Below are positions 15,836-24,700 of a stretch of DNA of 64,000 nucleotides, piece by piece. Source of the DNA: GCA-002050365 sp964237235 (GTDB lineage: Bacteria; Acidobacteriota; Blastocatellia; Pyrinomonadales; Pyrinomonadaceae); NCBI GenBank assembly GCA_964237235.1, contig CAXSGY010000003.1:62001-126000 (forward strand). The letters run 5' to 3'. Numbering within the stretch: the stretch's first letter is position 1; every line of letters begins with the position of its first letter. A program made the translations under genes and the position numbers. Below the pieces are notes generated by a model that saw only the letters and a list, made by a program, of their open reading frames with translations, was not told where the DNA came from and made no database searches.

Positions 15836-18079
15836 ACCGTTGTTTTCTTCAACAACAACACTTCCGCCATCGGTTAATTTGCCGAATAAAATTTCATTCG
15901 CCAAAGGTTGTTTGATTTTTTCGTGAATCAGCCGCGCCATCGGACGCGCGCCGTATTTGCCGTCGAAGCCGTTACGAGCGAGCCATTCGCGGGCAGATTC
16001 GTCTAATTTAATCAAGACGCGCTTTTCGACGAGTTGTCCGTTGAGTTCTTTGATAAATTTGTCAACGATATTTTTGATGATCGAAATGTCCAGAGCCTTG
16101 AACGGAATCCAGGCATCGAGACGGTTGCGAAATTCGGGCGTGAACGTGCGTTCAATCGCGCCTTTCGCCTGTCCTTTGGTTTCCGATTGATTGCGAAAAC
16201 CGACACCGCCGCTCGATAATTCTCTGGCTCCGGCGTTGGTCGTCATAATCAAAATCACGTTGCGAAAATCGGCTTTTTTGCCGTTGTTGTCGGTCAAGGT
16301 CGCCGAATCCATTACTTGCAGAAGCAAATTGAACAGGTTCGGGTGCGCTTTTTCGATTTCGTCCAAGACGAGAACGGCGTGCGGCGTTCGCATAATCGCT
16401 TCGGTTAAAAGTCCGCCCTGGTCAAAGCCGACATAGCCCGGCGGCGCGCCGATGAGCCGCGAAACCGTGTGCGATTCGGCGTATTCGCTCATATCGTAGC
16501 GCATAAATTCGATGCCGAGCTGTTCGGCTAACTGTTTCGATAGTTCGGTTTTGCCGACTCCGGTCGGACCGGAAAACAAAAACGAGCCGACCGGCTTCGA
16601 TTCGTGTCCGAGACCGGCGCGGGAAATTTGAATCGCGTCAACCACCTTATCAACCGCTTCGTCCTGCCCGAAAATGACCTGTTTCAAATCTTCACGCAGC
16701 GTTTTGAGTTGTTCCTTTTCGTCGGCGACGACGGTTTTTGGCGGAATTTTCGCCATTCGCGCAATCGTGTTTTCGACCATCTGGACGGAAATTTGTTTCG
16801 GACGTTTTTCCGCCGCGAGCAATTTCGTCGCCGCGCCGACTTCGTCAATGACATCAATTGCCTTGTCGGGCAGAAAGCGGTCGTTGATATATTTTCCGGC
16901 GAGTTCCGAGGCGACTTTTAACGATTCGTCGGAATATTTTACGCCGTGATGGTCTTCGTAAAATCGTTTCAAGCCTTTCAGGATTTCGTAAGTTTCTTCG
17001 ACAGTCGGCTCGCCGATTTCGATTTTCTGAAAGCGTCTGGCGAGCGCGCGGTCGCGCTCGAACGCGGCTTTGTATTCGGCGTAGGTCGTCGAGCCGATAC
17101 AGCGCAAATCGCCGTTTGCCAACGCCGGTTTCAAAATATTCGAGGCATCCATCGCGCCGCCGGAAACCGCGCCCGCGCCGACGATGGTGTGAATTTCGTC
17201 TATAAAAAGAATCGAGTTTTCGTGTTTTTTAAGCTCGGAAATAATCGCTTTGAACCGCTGTTCAAAATCGCCGCGATAGCGCGTTCCCGCCAAAACCGCG
17301 CCCATATCGAGCGCGAAAACTTTCGCGTCTTTTAATACTTCCGGCACTTCACCCTGCGAAATTTTCAACGCCAAACCTTCCGCCAAAGCCGTCTTGCCAA
17401 CGCCGGGTTCGCCAACATACAACGGGTTATTTTTTTTGCGGCGGCAGAGAACCTGAATCGTGCGTTCGATTTCCGCCGTGCGCCCGATAATCGGGTCAAT
17501 TTTGCCGTCGGCGGCGAGCTTGACGAGTTCTTCGGTAAACGCTTCGAGCGGCTTTTTGCGCTGCGCTCCTCCGCCCATCGCGCGTTCTTCGGCAAATTCT
17601 TCGTCTTCCAAGCCGTCGCCCGCGTTTTCAAAATCGAAGCTGTTATCAATTTTTGAAATGCCGTGCGCTAAAAAATTCAAAACGTCGAGCCTGTTTACGC
17701 CTTGCTGTTTAAGCAGATAGACGGCGTGCGATTGTTCGGCTTGATACATCGCGGCTAAGATATTGCCGCCGTCAACCGCCTTCTGTCCGCTGCCTTCCGC
17801 CTGCAAAATCGCGTATTGAATGGTCGATTGAAACGTCGCCGTCAGCTCGGGCATCTGATTGACGCGGGCAGGCAGTTTCTCCAACACATTGGCGAAATAA
17901 TCTTCCAAATCCTTGCCGATTTCTTCTAATTTCGCGCCGCAGTTATATAAAATATCCCGCGCCGTCGCGTCTTCGAGCAGCGCGAACAAAAGATGTTCCA
18001 GCGTCACGTATTCGTGCCTGTATTTGACGGCTTCGTCAACCGCGTAAGATAAAGTTTCTTCTAATTCTCTAGTCAACAT
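15815..18079 (-). CDS. clpA: ATP-dependent Clp protease ATP-binding subunit ClpA
   Basis: 754 residues, close to E. coli ClpA. The double Clp N-domain covers 1-145. NBD1 has Walker A GEPGVGKTALAEG near 220 and Walker B FIDEIHT. NBD2 has GPTGVGKTELSKQ near 500 and VLDEIEKAHP. The ClpP-docking loop is present as GGVGFRNQ (IGF/IGL type), so pairing with ClpP is expected, though clpP is not in the window. It unfolds substrates, including N-degron proteins delivered by ClpS, in the cytoplasm. clpS lies upstream on the same strand, but a strong hairpin separates the two genes. Confidence 0.96.
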   Translation of the reverse strand: MLTRELEETLSYAVDEAVKYRHEYVTLEHLLFALLEDATARDILYNCGAKLEEIGKDLEDYFANVLEKLPARVNQMPELTATFQSTIQYAILQAEGSGQKAVDGGNILAAMYQAEQSHAVYLLKQQGVNRLDVLNFLAHGISKIDNSFDFENAGDGLEDEEFAEERAMGGGAQRKKPLEAFTEELVKLAADGKIDPIIGRTAEIERTIQVLCRRKKNNPLYVGEPGVGKTALAEGLALKISQGEVPEVLKDAKVFALDMGAVLAGTRYRGDFEQRFKAIISELKKHENSILFIDEIHTIVGAGAVSGGAMDASNILKPALANGDLRCIGSTTYAEYKAAFERDRALARRFQKIEIGEPTVEETYEILKGLKRFYEDHHGVKYSDESLKVASELAGKYINDRFLPDKAIDVIDEVGAATKLLAAEKRPKQISVQMVENTIARMAKIPPKTVVADEKEQLKTLREDLKQVIFGQDEAVDKVVDAIQISRAGLGHESKPVGSFLFSGPTGVGKTELSKQLAEQLGIEFMRYDMSEYAESHTVSRLIGAPPGYVGFDQGGLLTEAIMRTPHAVLVLDEIEKAHPNLFNLLLQVMDSATLTDNNGKKADFRNVILIMTTNAGARELSSGGVGFRNQSETKGQAKGAIERTFTPEFRNRLDAWIPFKALDISIIKNIVDKFIKELNGQLVEKRVLIKLDESAREWLARNGFDGKYGARPMARLIHEKIKQPLANEILFGKLTDGGSVVVEENNGELELKF

Positions 18080-18265
18080 ATTTTCAAAAAATTTCTTTGA
18101 TGCGAATTTCGGTTTTTAGTGACCGACAAATTTTCGCGTTCATTTATTTTATCCGAAAAATTATTGTAACAAAAAAATGCAATTGAAAAATGAAGGGCGG
18201 GAAATTGCCGAAACTATCAAAGCGTTGAATTTCACACCGCTATAAAATTCTGCCGCAACCGAAAA

Positions 18266-18309
18266 AAAAATAAAAAGCGTGATTTTGAAAATTCACGCTT
18301 TTTATTTTT
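18266..18309. terminator. Strong hairpin terminator between clpS and clpA
   Basis: A perfect 17-bp stem (18266-18282 with 18293-18309; core AAAAAGCGTGA) has T-rich flanks on both strands. Placed 23 nt after the clpS stop, it should end or reduce clpS transcripts before clpA, giving clpA its own promoter or an attenuated supply. Confidence 0.85.
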
Positions 18310-18331
18310 GAAAATTCAAACGAGCGAAAAT

Positions 18332-18664
18332 TCATTCTTCTTCGACCGTGCAAAGCAGCGGATATTCCTGTGCGCGGGCGAGATTCATCGCTTTTTCCGC
18401 CTTCATATTGGCGATTTCAAACGAATAAGTTCCAGCGAGTCCGATGCCTTCGTGGTGAACTTTGAGCATAATCGCAAACGCTTCTTCGGGCGGACGCAAA
18501 AAAACCTGCGTTAAAGCGAAAACGACGAACTCCATCGTCGTAAAATCGTCGTTGTGCAGCAAGACTTTGTAAAGTTTCGGTTTTTCGAGTTTGGTTTCGC
18601 TCTCGGTCAGAATGGCACTGTCGTCTTCGTAATCGGGAAATTCGGGCATAAATTCGCTGAACAT
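18332..18664 (-). CDS. clpS: Clp adaptor protein ClpS
   Basis: 110 residues, typical length. An acidic flexible N-terminus (1-28) is followed by the ClpS core with LHNDDFTTMEFVV (Asp pair of the N-degron pocket), the helix PPEEAFAIMLKVHHEGIGLAG (His of the pocket), and the closing RAQEYPLLCTVEE. It hands N-end-rule substrates to ClpA. The start ATG at 18664 is the last base triplet of a perfect 48-bp palindrome. A second Met at residue 6 (18649) is a possible alternative. Confidence 0.95.
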   Translation of the reverse strand: MFSEFMPEFPDYEDDSAILTESETKLEKPKLYKVLLHNDDFTTMEFVVFALTQVFLRPPEEAFAIMLKVHHEGIGLAGTYSFEIANMKAEKAMNLARAQEYPLLCTVEEE

Positions 18665-18709
18665 TTATCATTGAACATTTATCATTTGATAAATGTTCAA
18701 TGATAAATG
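18662..18709. repeat. Perfect 48-bp palindrome ending on the clpS start codon
   Basis: Arms 18662-18684 and 18687-18709 are perfect complements with a 2-nt centre. Each arm is made of 7-nt words (CATTTAT, CATTGAA, CATTTAT). It fills the whole gap between the dehydrogenase stop (18712) and clpS, and its edge is the clpS ATG, so a transcript would fold over the ribosome site. Confidence 0.9.
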
Positions 18710-18711
18710 AA

Positions 18712-19830
18712 TTAAAATGACTTGACCTCAAAATACGTTTTAATCGCTTTATACTTTCCGGCGTTGTTCAAGATGTCGAACGCCTGCGCGAAATTTTCCA
18801 AACCCTCAATTTTGTTCGTCATCATTTTGGCGAGCCAGCCGGAATACATCGCTTCGCACAAAGCTAAATCTTTGACACCCATCTCGAAATGTTCGCGGTT
18901 GGCGTTGACCGTGCCGACCATCGCGCGGTTGCCTAAAACGAACTTTTGATTGATTAAATCGGACGGAACGCCGTCGGTTTTTCTATCGCCGCCGGTTACC
19001 GAAGCCAAAATCAAAATGCCGTTTTCGTTCAAACTTTGCATCGCGTCGAAAACGATTGGCGAAAAACCCGTGCATTCAAAAATCAAATCGTATTCGCCGT
19101 ATTTGCTCACCGAATCGGTGACGGAAATTTCAGCCGTCGAATCGTAAGTTGCGCCGATTTCTTCTAAAAGATCGGCGTTAAAATAACCGGCGCGCGCGTC
19201 GCGTCCGAAGCCGTGAACCTGATAACCGCGCATTTTCAAAGCCATCACGGTCAAAAGCCCGACGTTGCCCGTTCCCAGAACGGCGGCGGTTTTCGGCTGC
19301 CAGATGTCGAGCCGTTTTTGAATGTCTTCGGCTTGCTTCAAACCTTTTTCGATGATTGAAAGCGGTTCGAGCAGAACGGCGATTTCGGCGATTTTCGACG
19401 GAATTTTGACGAGAAAATCCGCACTTTCAACGTAGAATTCCGCCATATAACCGTGCAGCCGCGAAATGCCGCGTTCCCAATATTCGTCGTCGGTCGTAAA
19501 ATCCTGCTGACCAATCGTGTCGTAGATGCTATGTCCGAACGGTCTTCTGACGGTGGCGACGACGAAATCGCCGACCGCCAATTCGGTTACGTTTGTGCCG
19601 ACCTCGGCGACGCGTCCGAAATTTTCGTGTCCTAAAACCAGAAAATCAAAACCGGCGGGCGCAACACCGTATTCGCCGTTGTTGATTTCTCTGTCCGTTC
19701 CGCACGCGCCGACGCGCAAAACTTCGACCAGCACGCCGCGCCCGTCTTTGATGTCGTCAATTTTCGGTTTGTCCATCTCGATCAGGTGAACGCTGTTTAC
19801 TTGTTTCGGTTTGACTGCGATTGCTTTCAT
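18712..19830 (-). CDS. Zinc-dependent dehydrogenase, glucose 1-dehydrogenase type (MDR family)
   Basis: 372 residues from ATG 19830 (MKAIAVKPKQVNSVHLIEMD). The nine residues before it are not typical. The catalytic zinc site is seen in RVGACGTDREI near 40 and LGHENFG near 67. The Rossmann motif is AAVLGTGNVGLL near 185. Overall similarity in order and length is to the glucose/galactose 1-dehydrogenase subgroup (NAD(P)-linked oxidation of an aldose at C1). Structural zinc cysteines are not evident. It lies directly upstream of clpS, separated only by a palindrome. Confidence 0.82.
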   Translation of the reverse strand: MKAIAVKPKQVNSVHLIEMDKPKIDDIKDGRGVLVEVLRVGACGTDREINNGEYGVAPAGFDFLVLGHENFGRVAEVGTNVTELAVGDFVVATVRRPFGHSIYDTIGQQDFTTDDEYWERGISRLHGYMAEFYVESADFLVKIPSKIAEIAVLLEPLSIIEKGLKQAEDIQKRLDIWQPKTAAVLGTGNVGLLTVMALKMRGYQVHGFGRDARAGYFNADLLEEIGATYDSTAEISVTDSVSKYGEYDLIFECTGFSPIVFDAMQSLNENGILILASVTGGDRKTDGVPSDLINQKFVLGNRAMVGTVNANREHFEMGVKDLALCEAMYSGWLAKMMTNKIEGLENFAQAFDILNNAGKYKAIKTYFEVKSF

Positions 19831-19978
19831 AAATTTATTTATCCGGGAAACCTGCAAAATACTTGTTTTGTTATTACATTTGAATCATACTTTTTATTGT
19901 CAAATTACAAAAACGTGTCGATGATTTTTCGGATCTTAAACCGCAAAATTGCCGGCGAAAAAAATTAGGGAGAACATA

Positions 19979-22132
19979 GTGGCAACAAAAAAGGAAATTA
20001 ATGATGATGCGAAAATAAAGCAATTATCGCAGCATACGACCGACGGAACCGGACAGCCTTTAACTACCAATCAAGGCTTAAAAATCAGCGACAATCAAAA
20101 CTCTCTGAAAGCCGGGACGCGCGGTCCGACGCTGCTTGAAGATTTCATTATGCGCGAGAAAATCACGCATTTTGATCACGAACGCATTCCCGAACGCATC
20201 GTTCACGCGCGCGGCGTGGCGGCGCACGGCTATTTTGAAGTGACCGATTCGTTGAAAGAGTTTACAAAAGCTAAATTTTTAACCGAAACCGGCAGGAAAA
20301 CGCCGGTTTTTGTGCGTTTTTCGACCGTCGCCGGTTCGCGCGGTTCAAGCGATCTGGCGCGCGACGTGCGCGGCTTCGCCGTCAAATTTTATACGGACGA
20401 AGGCAATTATGATCTGGTCGGCAACAATATTCCGGTCTTTTTTATTCAGGACGCGATTAAGTTTCCCGATTTGATTCACTCGGTCAAACCCGAACCGAAC
20501 AACGAAATTCCGCAGGCGGCTTCGGCGCACGATACTTTTTGGGATTTCATTTCCTTGATGCCCGAATCAATGCATATGATGATGTGGGTGATGTCGGACA
20601 GAGCGATTCCGCGTTCTTTGAGAATGATGGAAGGCTTCGGGATTCACACTTTTCGCCTGATTAACGATGAAGGCAAAGCGACGTTCGTCAAATTTCACTG
20701 GAAACCGCGCCTGGGCGTGCATTCGGTGGCGTGGAACGAAGCGCAGAAAATCTCCGGTTTCGACGCGGATTTTCATCGCCGCGATCTTTTTGAAGCGATT
20801 GAAAAAGGCAGTTTTCCAGAATGGGAACTCGGCGTGCAGCTCGTTGCCGAAGAGGACGAACACAAATTCGATTTCGATCTTCTGGACGCGACGAAAATCA
20901 TTCCCGAAGAACTCGTGCCGGTCAGAATCGTCGGCAGAATGGTTTTGAACCGCAACACCGACAATTATTTCGCCGAAACCGAACAGGTCGCGTTTTTGCC
21001 GACTAATATCGTTCCGGGAATCGATTTTTCCAACGATCCGCTTTTGCAGGGACGGCTTCATTCGTATCTCGACACGCAGATTTCGCGTCTCGGCGGACCG
21101 AATTTTCACGAGATTCCGATTAATCGCCCAATCGCGCCGCTGCATAATAATCAACGCGATTCGCAGTTTCGGCAAACGATTAACAAAGGCAAAGTTGCCT
21201 ATGAACCGAACACGCTCGGCGGCGGCTGTCCGTATCAGGCAATGTGGCAGGACGGCGGTTTCGCGTCGCATCAGGAAAAAATCGACGGCAATAAAATTCG
21301 CACGAGAAGCGACAGTTTCCGCGACCATTTTACGCAAGCCGCTCTCTTTTTCAATAGTCAAGCCGAATACGAACAAACGCACATTATTAACGCGATCAGC
21401 TTCGAACTCGGCAAGGTCGAAGTTAACGCGATTCGTGAAAGAATCGTTTATATTCTGAATCAAATCAACGAAAAACTGGCGAACGGCGTGGCGGACAATC
21501 TCGGCATCGAAATTCCCGCGAAACTGGATTTGCCGATGAATATGAGTTATCCGGCGGACGCGAACCCGGACGATTATCAGCCGATTCCGAAAAAGAACGC
21601 GAAGATCAAAAAATCCACTGCGCTCTCGATGGCGAACACGGTTAAAGATACGATTGAAACGCGCCAGATTGCTTTTCTCGTCGCCGACGGTTTCGACGGA
21701 AACGATGTCAAAACGATGAAAAACGCCCTTGAAAAACAGGGCGCGACGGCGAAAATTATCGGAATGAAATCGAAATCCGTCAAAGACGCGAGCGGCAAAG
21801 AAATGAAAGTTGACCACGCTCTGCGAACCGTCGCTTCGGTTCTTTTCGACGCGGTTTACGTTCCCGGCGGCGAAAAAAGCGTTGACCGATTAAGCGCGGA
21901 AGCCGACGCGATTGAGTTTGTCAACGAAGCGTTTCGCCACTGCAAGGCGATTGCCGGAAGCGGCGAAGGCGTGAATTTCATCAACAATGAAACCTACGCC
22001 GGACGCGCGAAAAGCGACCAAGCCGTGATTTTGAGCGAAGATTTGGGAAAAGATGCCGCCCAAAAGTTTATTGACGCGATTGCCCGGCATCGCAATTGGG
22101 ACAGAGAAACCGCGCGGAAGGTTCCGGCATAA
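19979..22132 (+). CDS. katE: Large-subunit monofunctional catalase (HPII type) with C-terminal DJ-1/PfpI-like domain
   Basis: 717 residues from GTG 19979, chosen for the strong ribosome site AGGGAG at 19967. The catalase core runs to about residue 500: RIVHARGVAAHGYFE with catalytic His, FSTVAGSRGSSD, DLVGNNIPVFF with catalytic Asn, and heme Tyr in HSYLDTQISRLG. A flavodoxin-like class I amidotransferase domain covers about 555-715 (RQIAFLVADGFDGNDV), as in E. coli KatE. It decomposes hydrogen peroxide. It is monocistronic, ending at a strong bidirectional hairpin. Confidence 0.96.
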   Translation: MATKKEINDDAKIKQLSQHTTDGTGQPLTTNQGLKISDNQNSLKAGTRGPTLLEDFIMREKITHFDHERIPERIVHARGVAAHGYFEVTDSLKEFTKAKFLTETGRKTPVFVRFSTVAGSRGSSDLARDVRGFAVKFYTDEGNYDLVGNNIPVFFIQDAIKFPDLIHSVKPEPNNEIPQAASAHDTFWDFISLMPESMHMMMWVMSDRAIPRSLRMMEGFGIHTFRLINDEGKATFVKFHWKPRLGVHSVAWNEAQKISGFDADFHRRDLFEAIEKGSFPEWELGVQLVAEEDEHKFDFDLLDATKIIPEELVPVRIVGRMVLNRNTDNYFAETEQVAFLPTNIVPGIDFSNDPLLQGRLHSYLDTQISRLGGPNFHEIPINRPIAPLHNNQRDSQFRQTINKGKVAYEPNTLGGGCPYQAMWQDGGFASHQEKIDGNKIRTRSDSFRDHFTQAALFFNSQAEYEQTHIINAISFELGKVEVNAIRERIVYILNQINEKLANGVADNLGIEIPAKLDLPMNMSYPADANPDDYQPIPKKNAKIKKSTALSMANTVKDTIETRQIAFLVADGFDGNDVKTMKNALEKQGATAKIIGMKSKSVKDASGKEMKVDHALRTVASVLFDAVYVPGGEKSVDRLSAEADAIEFVNEAFRHCKAIAGSGEGVNFINNETYAGRAKSDQAVILSEDLGKDAAQKFIDAIARHRNWDRETARKVPA

Positions 22133-22145
22133 AACGTCTGTCTTC

Positions 22146-22200
22146 AATTTAAAATAAAAAGGCGAATTCTCAATGAGAATTCGCCTTTTTATTTTAAATT
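22146..22200. terminator. Bidirectional terminator between katE and mqnD
   Basis: A perfect 27-bp inverted repeat (22146-22172 with 22174-22200; core AAAAAGGCGAATTCTCA) carries A/T tracts that give T-runs on both strands. It lies between convergent stop codons. Confidence 0.9.
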
Positions 22201-22211
22201 CTGTTCGCCGT

Positions 22212-23060
22212 CTATTCGACGAAATCAACTTCGACCTGATGCGGAATAATTCCTTTCTCGAAACCTTTTTGCAAAAGAAGTTTCACGCCCGCCCTACCGC
22301 GCTCGCCGTAATCTAAAGTCAAATCATTAACCCACATCGCAACAAATCTATCGGCTAATTCGGGCGGCATATCGCGGGCGAACTGCATTGCGTAGGCAAG
22401 CGCGTCTTCGCGGTTGTCCATCGAGTATTCGATGCTTTGGCGCAGACATTTCGAGACGCGGCGCATCAAATCTTCGCCCAGATCGCGGCGGATGACGTTG
22501 CCGCCCATCGGCAGCGGCAAGCCTGTCTGTTCGTGCCACCACTCGCCCAAATCGAGGACTTTATTCAAGCCCATATTTTTGTAAAAAAGCTGTCCTTCGT
22601 GAATCAAAAGACCGGCATCGGCTTTGCCGTCTTTCACCGCGTCTATGATTTTGTCGAACGGCACGACCGTGTATTCAAAATCCTGATTGAAAATTCGCAA
22701 AGCTAAAAACGCGCTCGTCAATTCGCCCGGAACGGCGATTTTGATGTTCGGAATATCTTCGGGTTTATACTGCTCTCTGGCGACGACAATCGGACCGTAT
22801 TTGTCGCCGATGCTCGCGCCGTGCGGAAGCAGCGCGTATTTGTCGTCAACGTAGGCGAAGGCGTGAAAGCTGATCGCCGAAACGTCGAACACGCCGTTTT
22901 TCGCGTCTTCGTTCAAAGTTTGAATATCTTTTAACGTATGTTCAAATTTCAAACCGTCTGTTTCGAGCTTGTTCGTCGCCAAGCCGTAAAACATAAAAGC
23001 ATCGTCCGAATCGGGCGAATGAGCGACGGTAATCAATCGTTTTTCTGTCGTTGCGTCCAT
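22212..23060 (-). CDS. mqnD: 1,4-dihydroxy-6-naphthoate synthase (futalosine menaquinone pathway)
   Basis: 282 residues, usual length. HSPDSDDAFMFYGLA at the start is the MqnD signature. KIAVPGELTSAFLALRIF, DAGLLIHEGQLFY and LPLPMGGNVIRRDLG follow in order. It converts cyclic dehypoxanthine futalosine to 1,4-dihydroxy-6-naphthoate in the cytoplasm. A ubiX-type prenyltransferase lies 1.6 kb further on the same strand, in keeping with the futalosine route. Other mqn genes are not in the window. The methyltransferase gene ends 17 nt upstream on the same strand and may be cotranscribed. Confidence 0.93.
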   Translation of the reverse strand: MDATTEKRLITVAHSPDSDDAFMFYGLATNKLETDGLKFEHTLKDIQTLNEDAKNGVFDVSAISFHAFAYVDDKYALLPHGASIGDKYGPIVVAREQYKPEDIPNIKIAVPGELTSAFLALRIFNQDFEYTVVPFDKIIDAVKDGKADAGLLIHEGQLFYKNMGLNKVLDLGEWWHEQTGLPLPMGGNVIRRDLGEDLMRRVSKCLRQSIEYSMDNREDALAYAMQFARDMPPELADRFVAMWVNDLTLDYGERGRAGVKLLLQKGFEKGIIPHQVEVDFVE

Positions 23061-23077
23061 ATGAAAAAAGGAGAAAT

Positions 23078-23833
23078 TTAAAGCTGTCCGTAGAAAATTT
23101 TGGTGTCGTATTTAATGTCTATTTTACCGTTTTCCGCGTGCGTTGCAAAAAGCAATTCGAGATTTTTCAGCATTTCGCCGTAACGCGGATTTTCCGCCGA
23201 AGGCATATACGAAGAGGAAAGCATTCTGCCGCGCAAGCCGTCGAAATCAACCGTTTGTTTATTGTCGAAAAAGGCTTCGTTAAAATTCGTCTGAAAGAAA
23301 TCCTGTAAAGTTTCTCTGGTGATATTTTCGTGCCGCACCTGCGCGTAATCAGTTCCGAATTCGATTAGAAGCCGTTCGTAATCGCGCAGAAATGCGGTCG
23401 TGCCAAGCTGGCGTTCGTTCCAAATCAAAGCGACGTAACTTTTATCTTTTAAAATTCGCCTGAATTCGTCGCGCGTTTCATCTCGTTTGAACCAGTGAAA
23501 AGCCTGCGCCGCGACGACGAAATCAATAGAATCGTTTTCCAGATTCGTATTTTCAGAAGTGCCTTCAACTAAAGTCAGTCGCGGATAATTTTTCAGAAAT
23601 TCCTTTGCCGCGCCGCGCATCGGCGCGTTCGGCTCGACGGCGAAAACCGGATTGCCGTTTTCGAGAAAAATCTTTGCCGAAATGCCCGTTCCCGCGCCGA
23701 TGTCGGCGACGATTGAATCAATCCGCAGATTCATTTCGCTGCGAAATAAATCTAAAATTTCCGCCGGATAACCCGGACGGTATTTCACGTAATTTTCCAC
23801 GCGGTCGGAAAATCTTTCGACTGTGTTACTCAT
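23078..23833 (-). CDS. Class I SAM-dependent methyltransferase
   Basis: 251 residues. A Methyltransf_11-type domain has ADIGAGTGISAKIFLENG (SAM glycine loop, about residue 43), FAVEPNAPM (acidic end of strand 2) and DFVVAAQAFHWF (post IV loop). This order and the FHWF motif match small-molecule methyltransferases of the YafE/Tam type. The substrate is unknown. It directly precedes mqnD on the same strand. It is not a MenG-type sequence by eye, so no menaquinone role is claimed. Confidence 0.85.
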   Translation of the reverse strand: MSNTVERFSDRVENYVKYRPGYPAEILDLFRSEMNLRIDSIVADIGAGTGISAKIFLENGNPVFAVEPNAPMRGAAKEFLKNYPRLTLVEGTSENTNLENDSIDFVVAAQAFHWFKRDETRDEFRRILKDKSYVALIWNERQLGTTAFLRDYERLLIEFGTDYAQVRHENITRETLQDFFQTNFNEAFFDNKQTVDFDGLRGRMLSSSYMPSAENPRYGEMLKNLELLFATHAENGKIDIKYDTKIFYGQL

Positions 23834-23872
23834 AAAATAGTTTACGTCGATCCTAAAAACGGCGCGTCCCGG

Positions 23873-23999
23873 GGAGCGCGGACGGCTCGTCCGTCAACGG
23901 AGCGCGAGCGACGTTGTTCGCTTGCCGACGCGCGACTTGAGGGCAATGTCTGGTCTCGCGCTAAGTGCGCTCGAGGCGCGGACGAGCCGTCCGCGCTCC
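23873..23999. repeat. Dispersed GC-rich repeat with perfect 21-bp end arms
   Basis: Arms 23873-23893 and 23979-23999 (GGAGCGCGGACGGCTCGTCC with complement) enclose a centre with further GC-rich paired words. A related unit is found at 10334-10461 with the same ends. No open reading frame of note lies within. Confidence 0.8.
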
Positions 24000-24033
24000 T
24001 TTCGCCGCAAATTTTAATGTTGCTTCAAAAAAT

Positions 24034-24696
24034 TTAATAACCGGCGATGAAAACCGTCATCTTCCATTTTCCGTTTCGTTTTTCAAATCCGGCGCGAAAA
24101 TCAATCGGACTGCGGACAAATTCCGCGCCCACAAAGCCGCGCTTTCCGCCGAGCGTTTTTACTTCATACCAAATTGTTTTATTGATGTCGTTCGCGTCTT
24201 TGACCGAATCGAGAATCTCGACGACGTTGTATGAAAGGCTGCCGACGATTGCCGCGTTTTTATCGGCTTTCGCGCGCAGATTGACGTTGTTGCCGAAGAT
24301 GATGCTGTGATTGAATGCGTCTAAATCCTCTGGAAAAGCCTTAAAAACGTAAGGTGCGAAAAACGTTTTAGTTTTTCCTTCAATCGTAAACGTGCCACCG
24401 TTGTTGATAACCGTCGAAAATTCGCTCCAAAACTCGCTGTCGCGTTGTTCGATTTTCCAGTTTTTCTCGAAATTTTCGATGCCGTCGTCACCGCCGAAAC
24501 TGTTTTTGATGTTGCGGTCAACAATGCTCAAAATAAATTTCGCGTCGTGCCGTTTTGCCGCGTTGACGAGCTGCGTCCGAAAGGTTAAAAACGATTTGTC
24601 CCGCGCGGCTTCATCAATCGGTTTGACGAATCTTTCCTGCGCCGGAACGAAGGAAAACAATAAAAATAAACTGAAAAAAGCGGCTAAAAATTTCAT
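24034..24696 (-). CDS. Secreted SH3-domain (SH3b) protein
   Basis: 220 residues. A signal peptide (cleavage after SFVPA) comes first, then an alpha/beta region (30-130) that I do not recognise. A bacterial SH3 domain covers about 135-200: NNVNLRAKADKNAAIVGSL, WYEVKTLGGKRGFV. SH3b domains of exported proteins often bind cell-wall peptides. It lies between ubiX and the repeat, on the same strand as ubiX, with 4 nt between the ubiX stop and this start, so cotranscription is likely. Confidence 0.78.
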   Translation of the reverse strand: MKFLAAFFSLFLLFSFVPAQERFVKPIDEAARDKSFLTFRTQLVNAAKRHDAKFILSIVDRNIKNSFGGDDGIENFEKNWKIEQRDSEFWSEFSTVINNGGTFTIEGKTKTFFAPYVFKAFPEDLDAFNHSIIFGNNVNLRAKADKNAAIVGSLSYNVVEILDSVKDANDINKTIWYEVKTLGGKRGFVGAEFVRSPIDFRAGFEKRNGKWKMTVFIAGY

Positions 24697-24700
24697 AAGT

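Noticed and set aside
20567..21817. Long minus-strand open frame (416 codons) opposite katE
   Set aside because: It lies wholly antisense to a clear catalase, is Arg/Phe-rich in the manner of a mirror frame of GC-biased codons, and has no domain or ribosome site.
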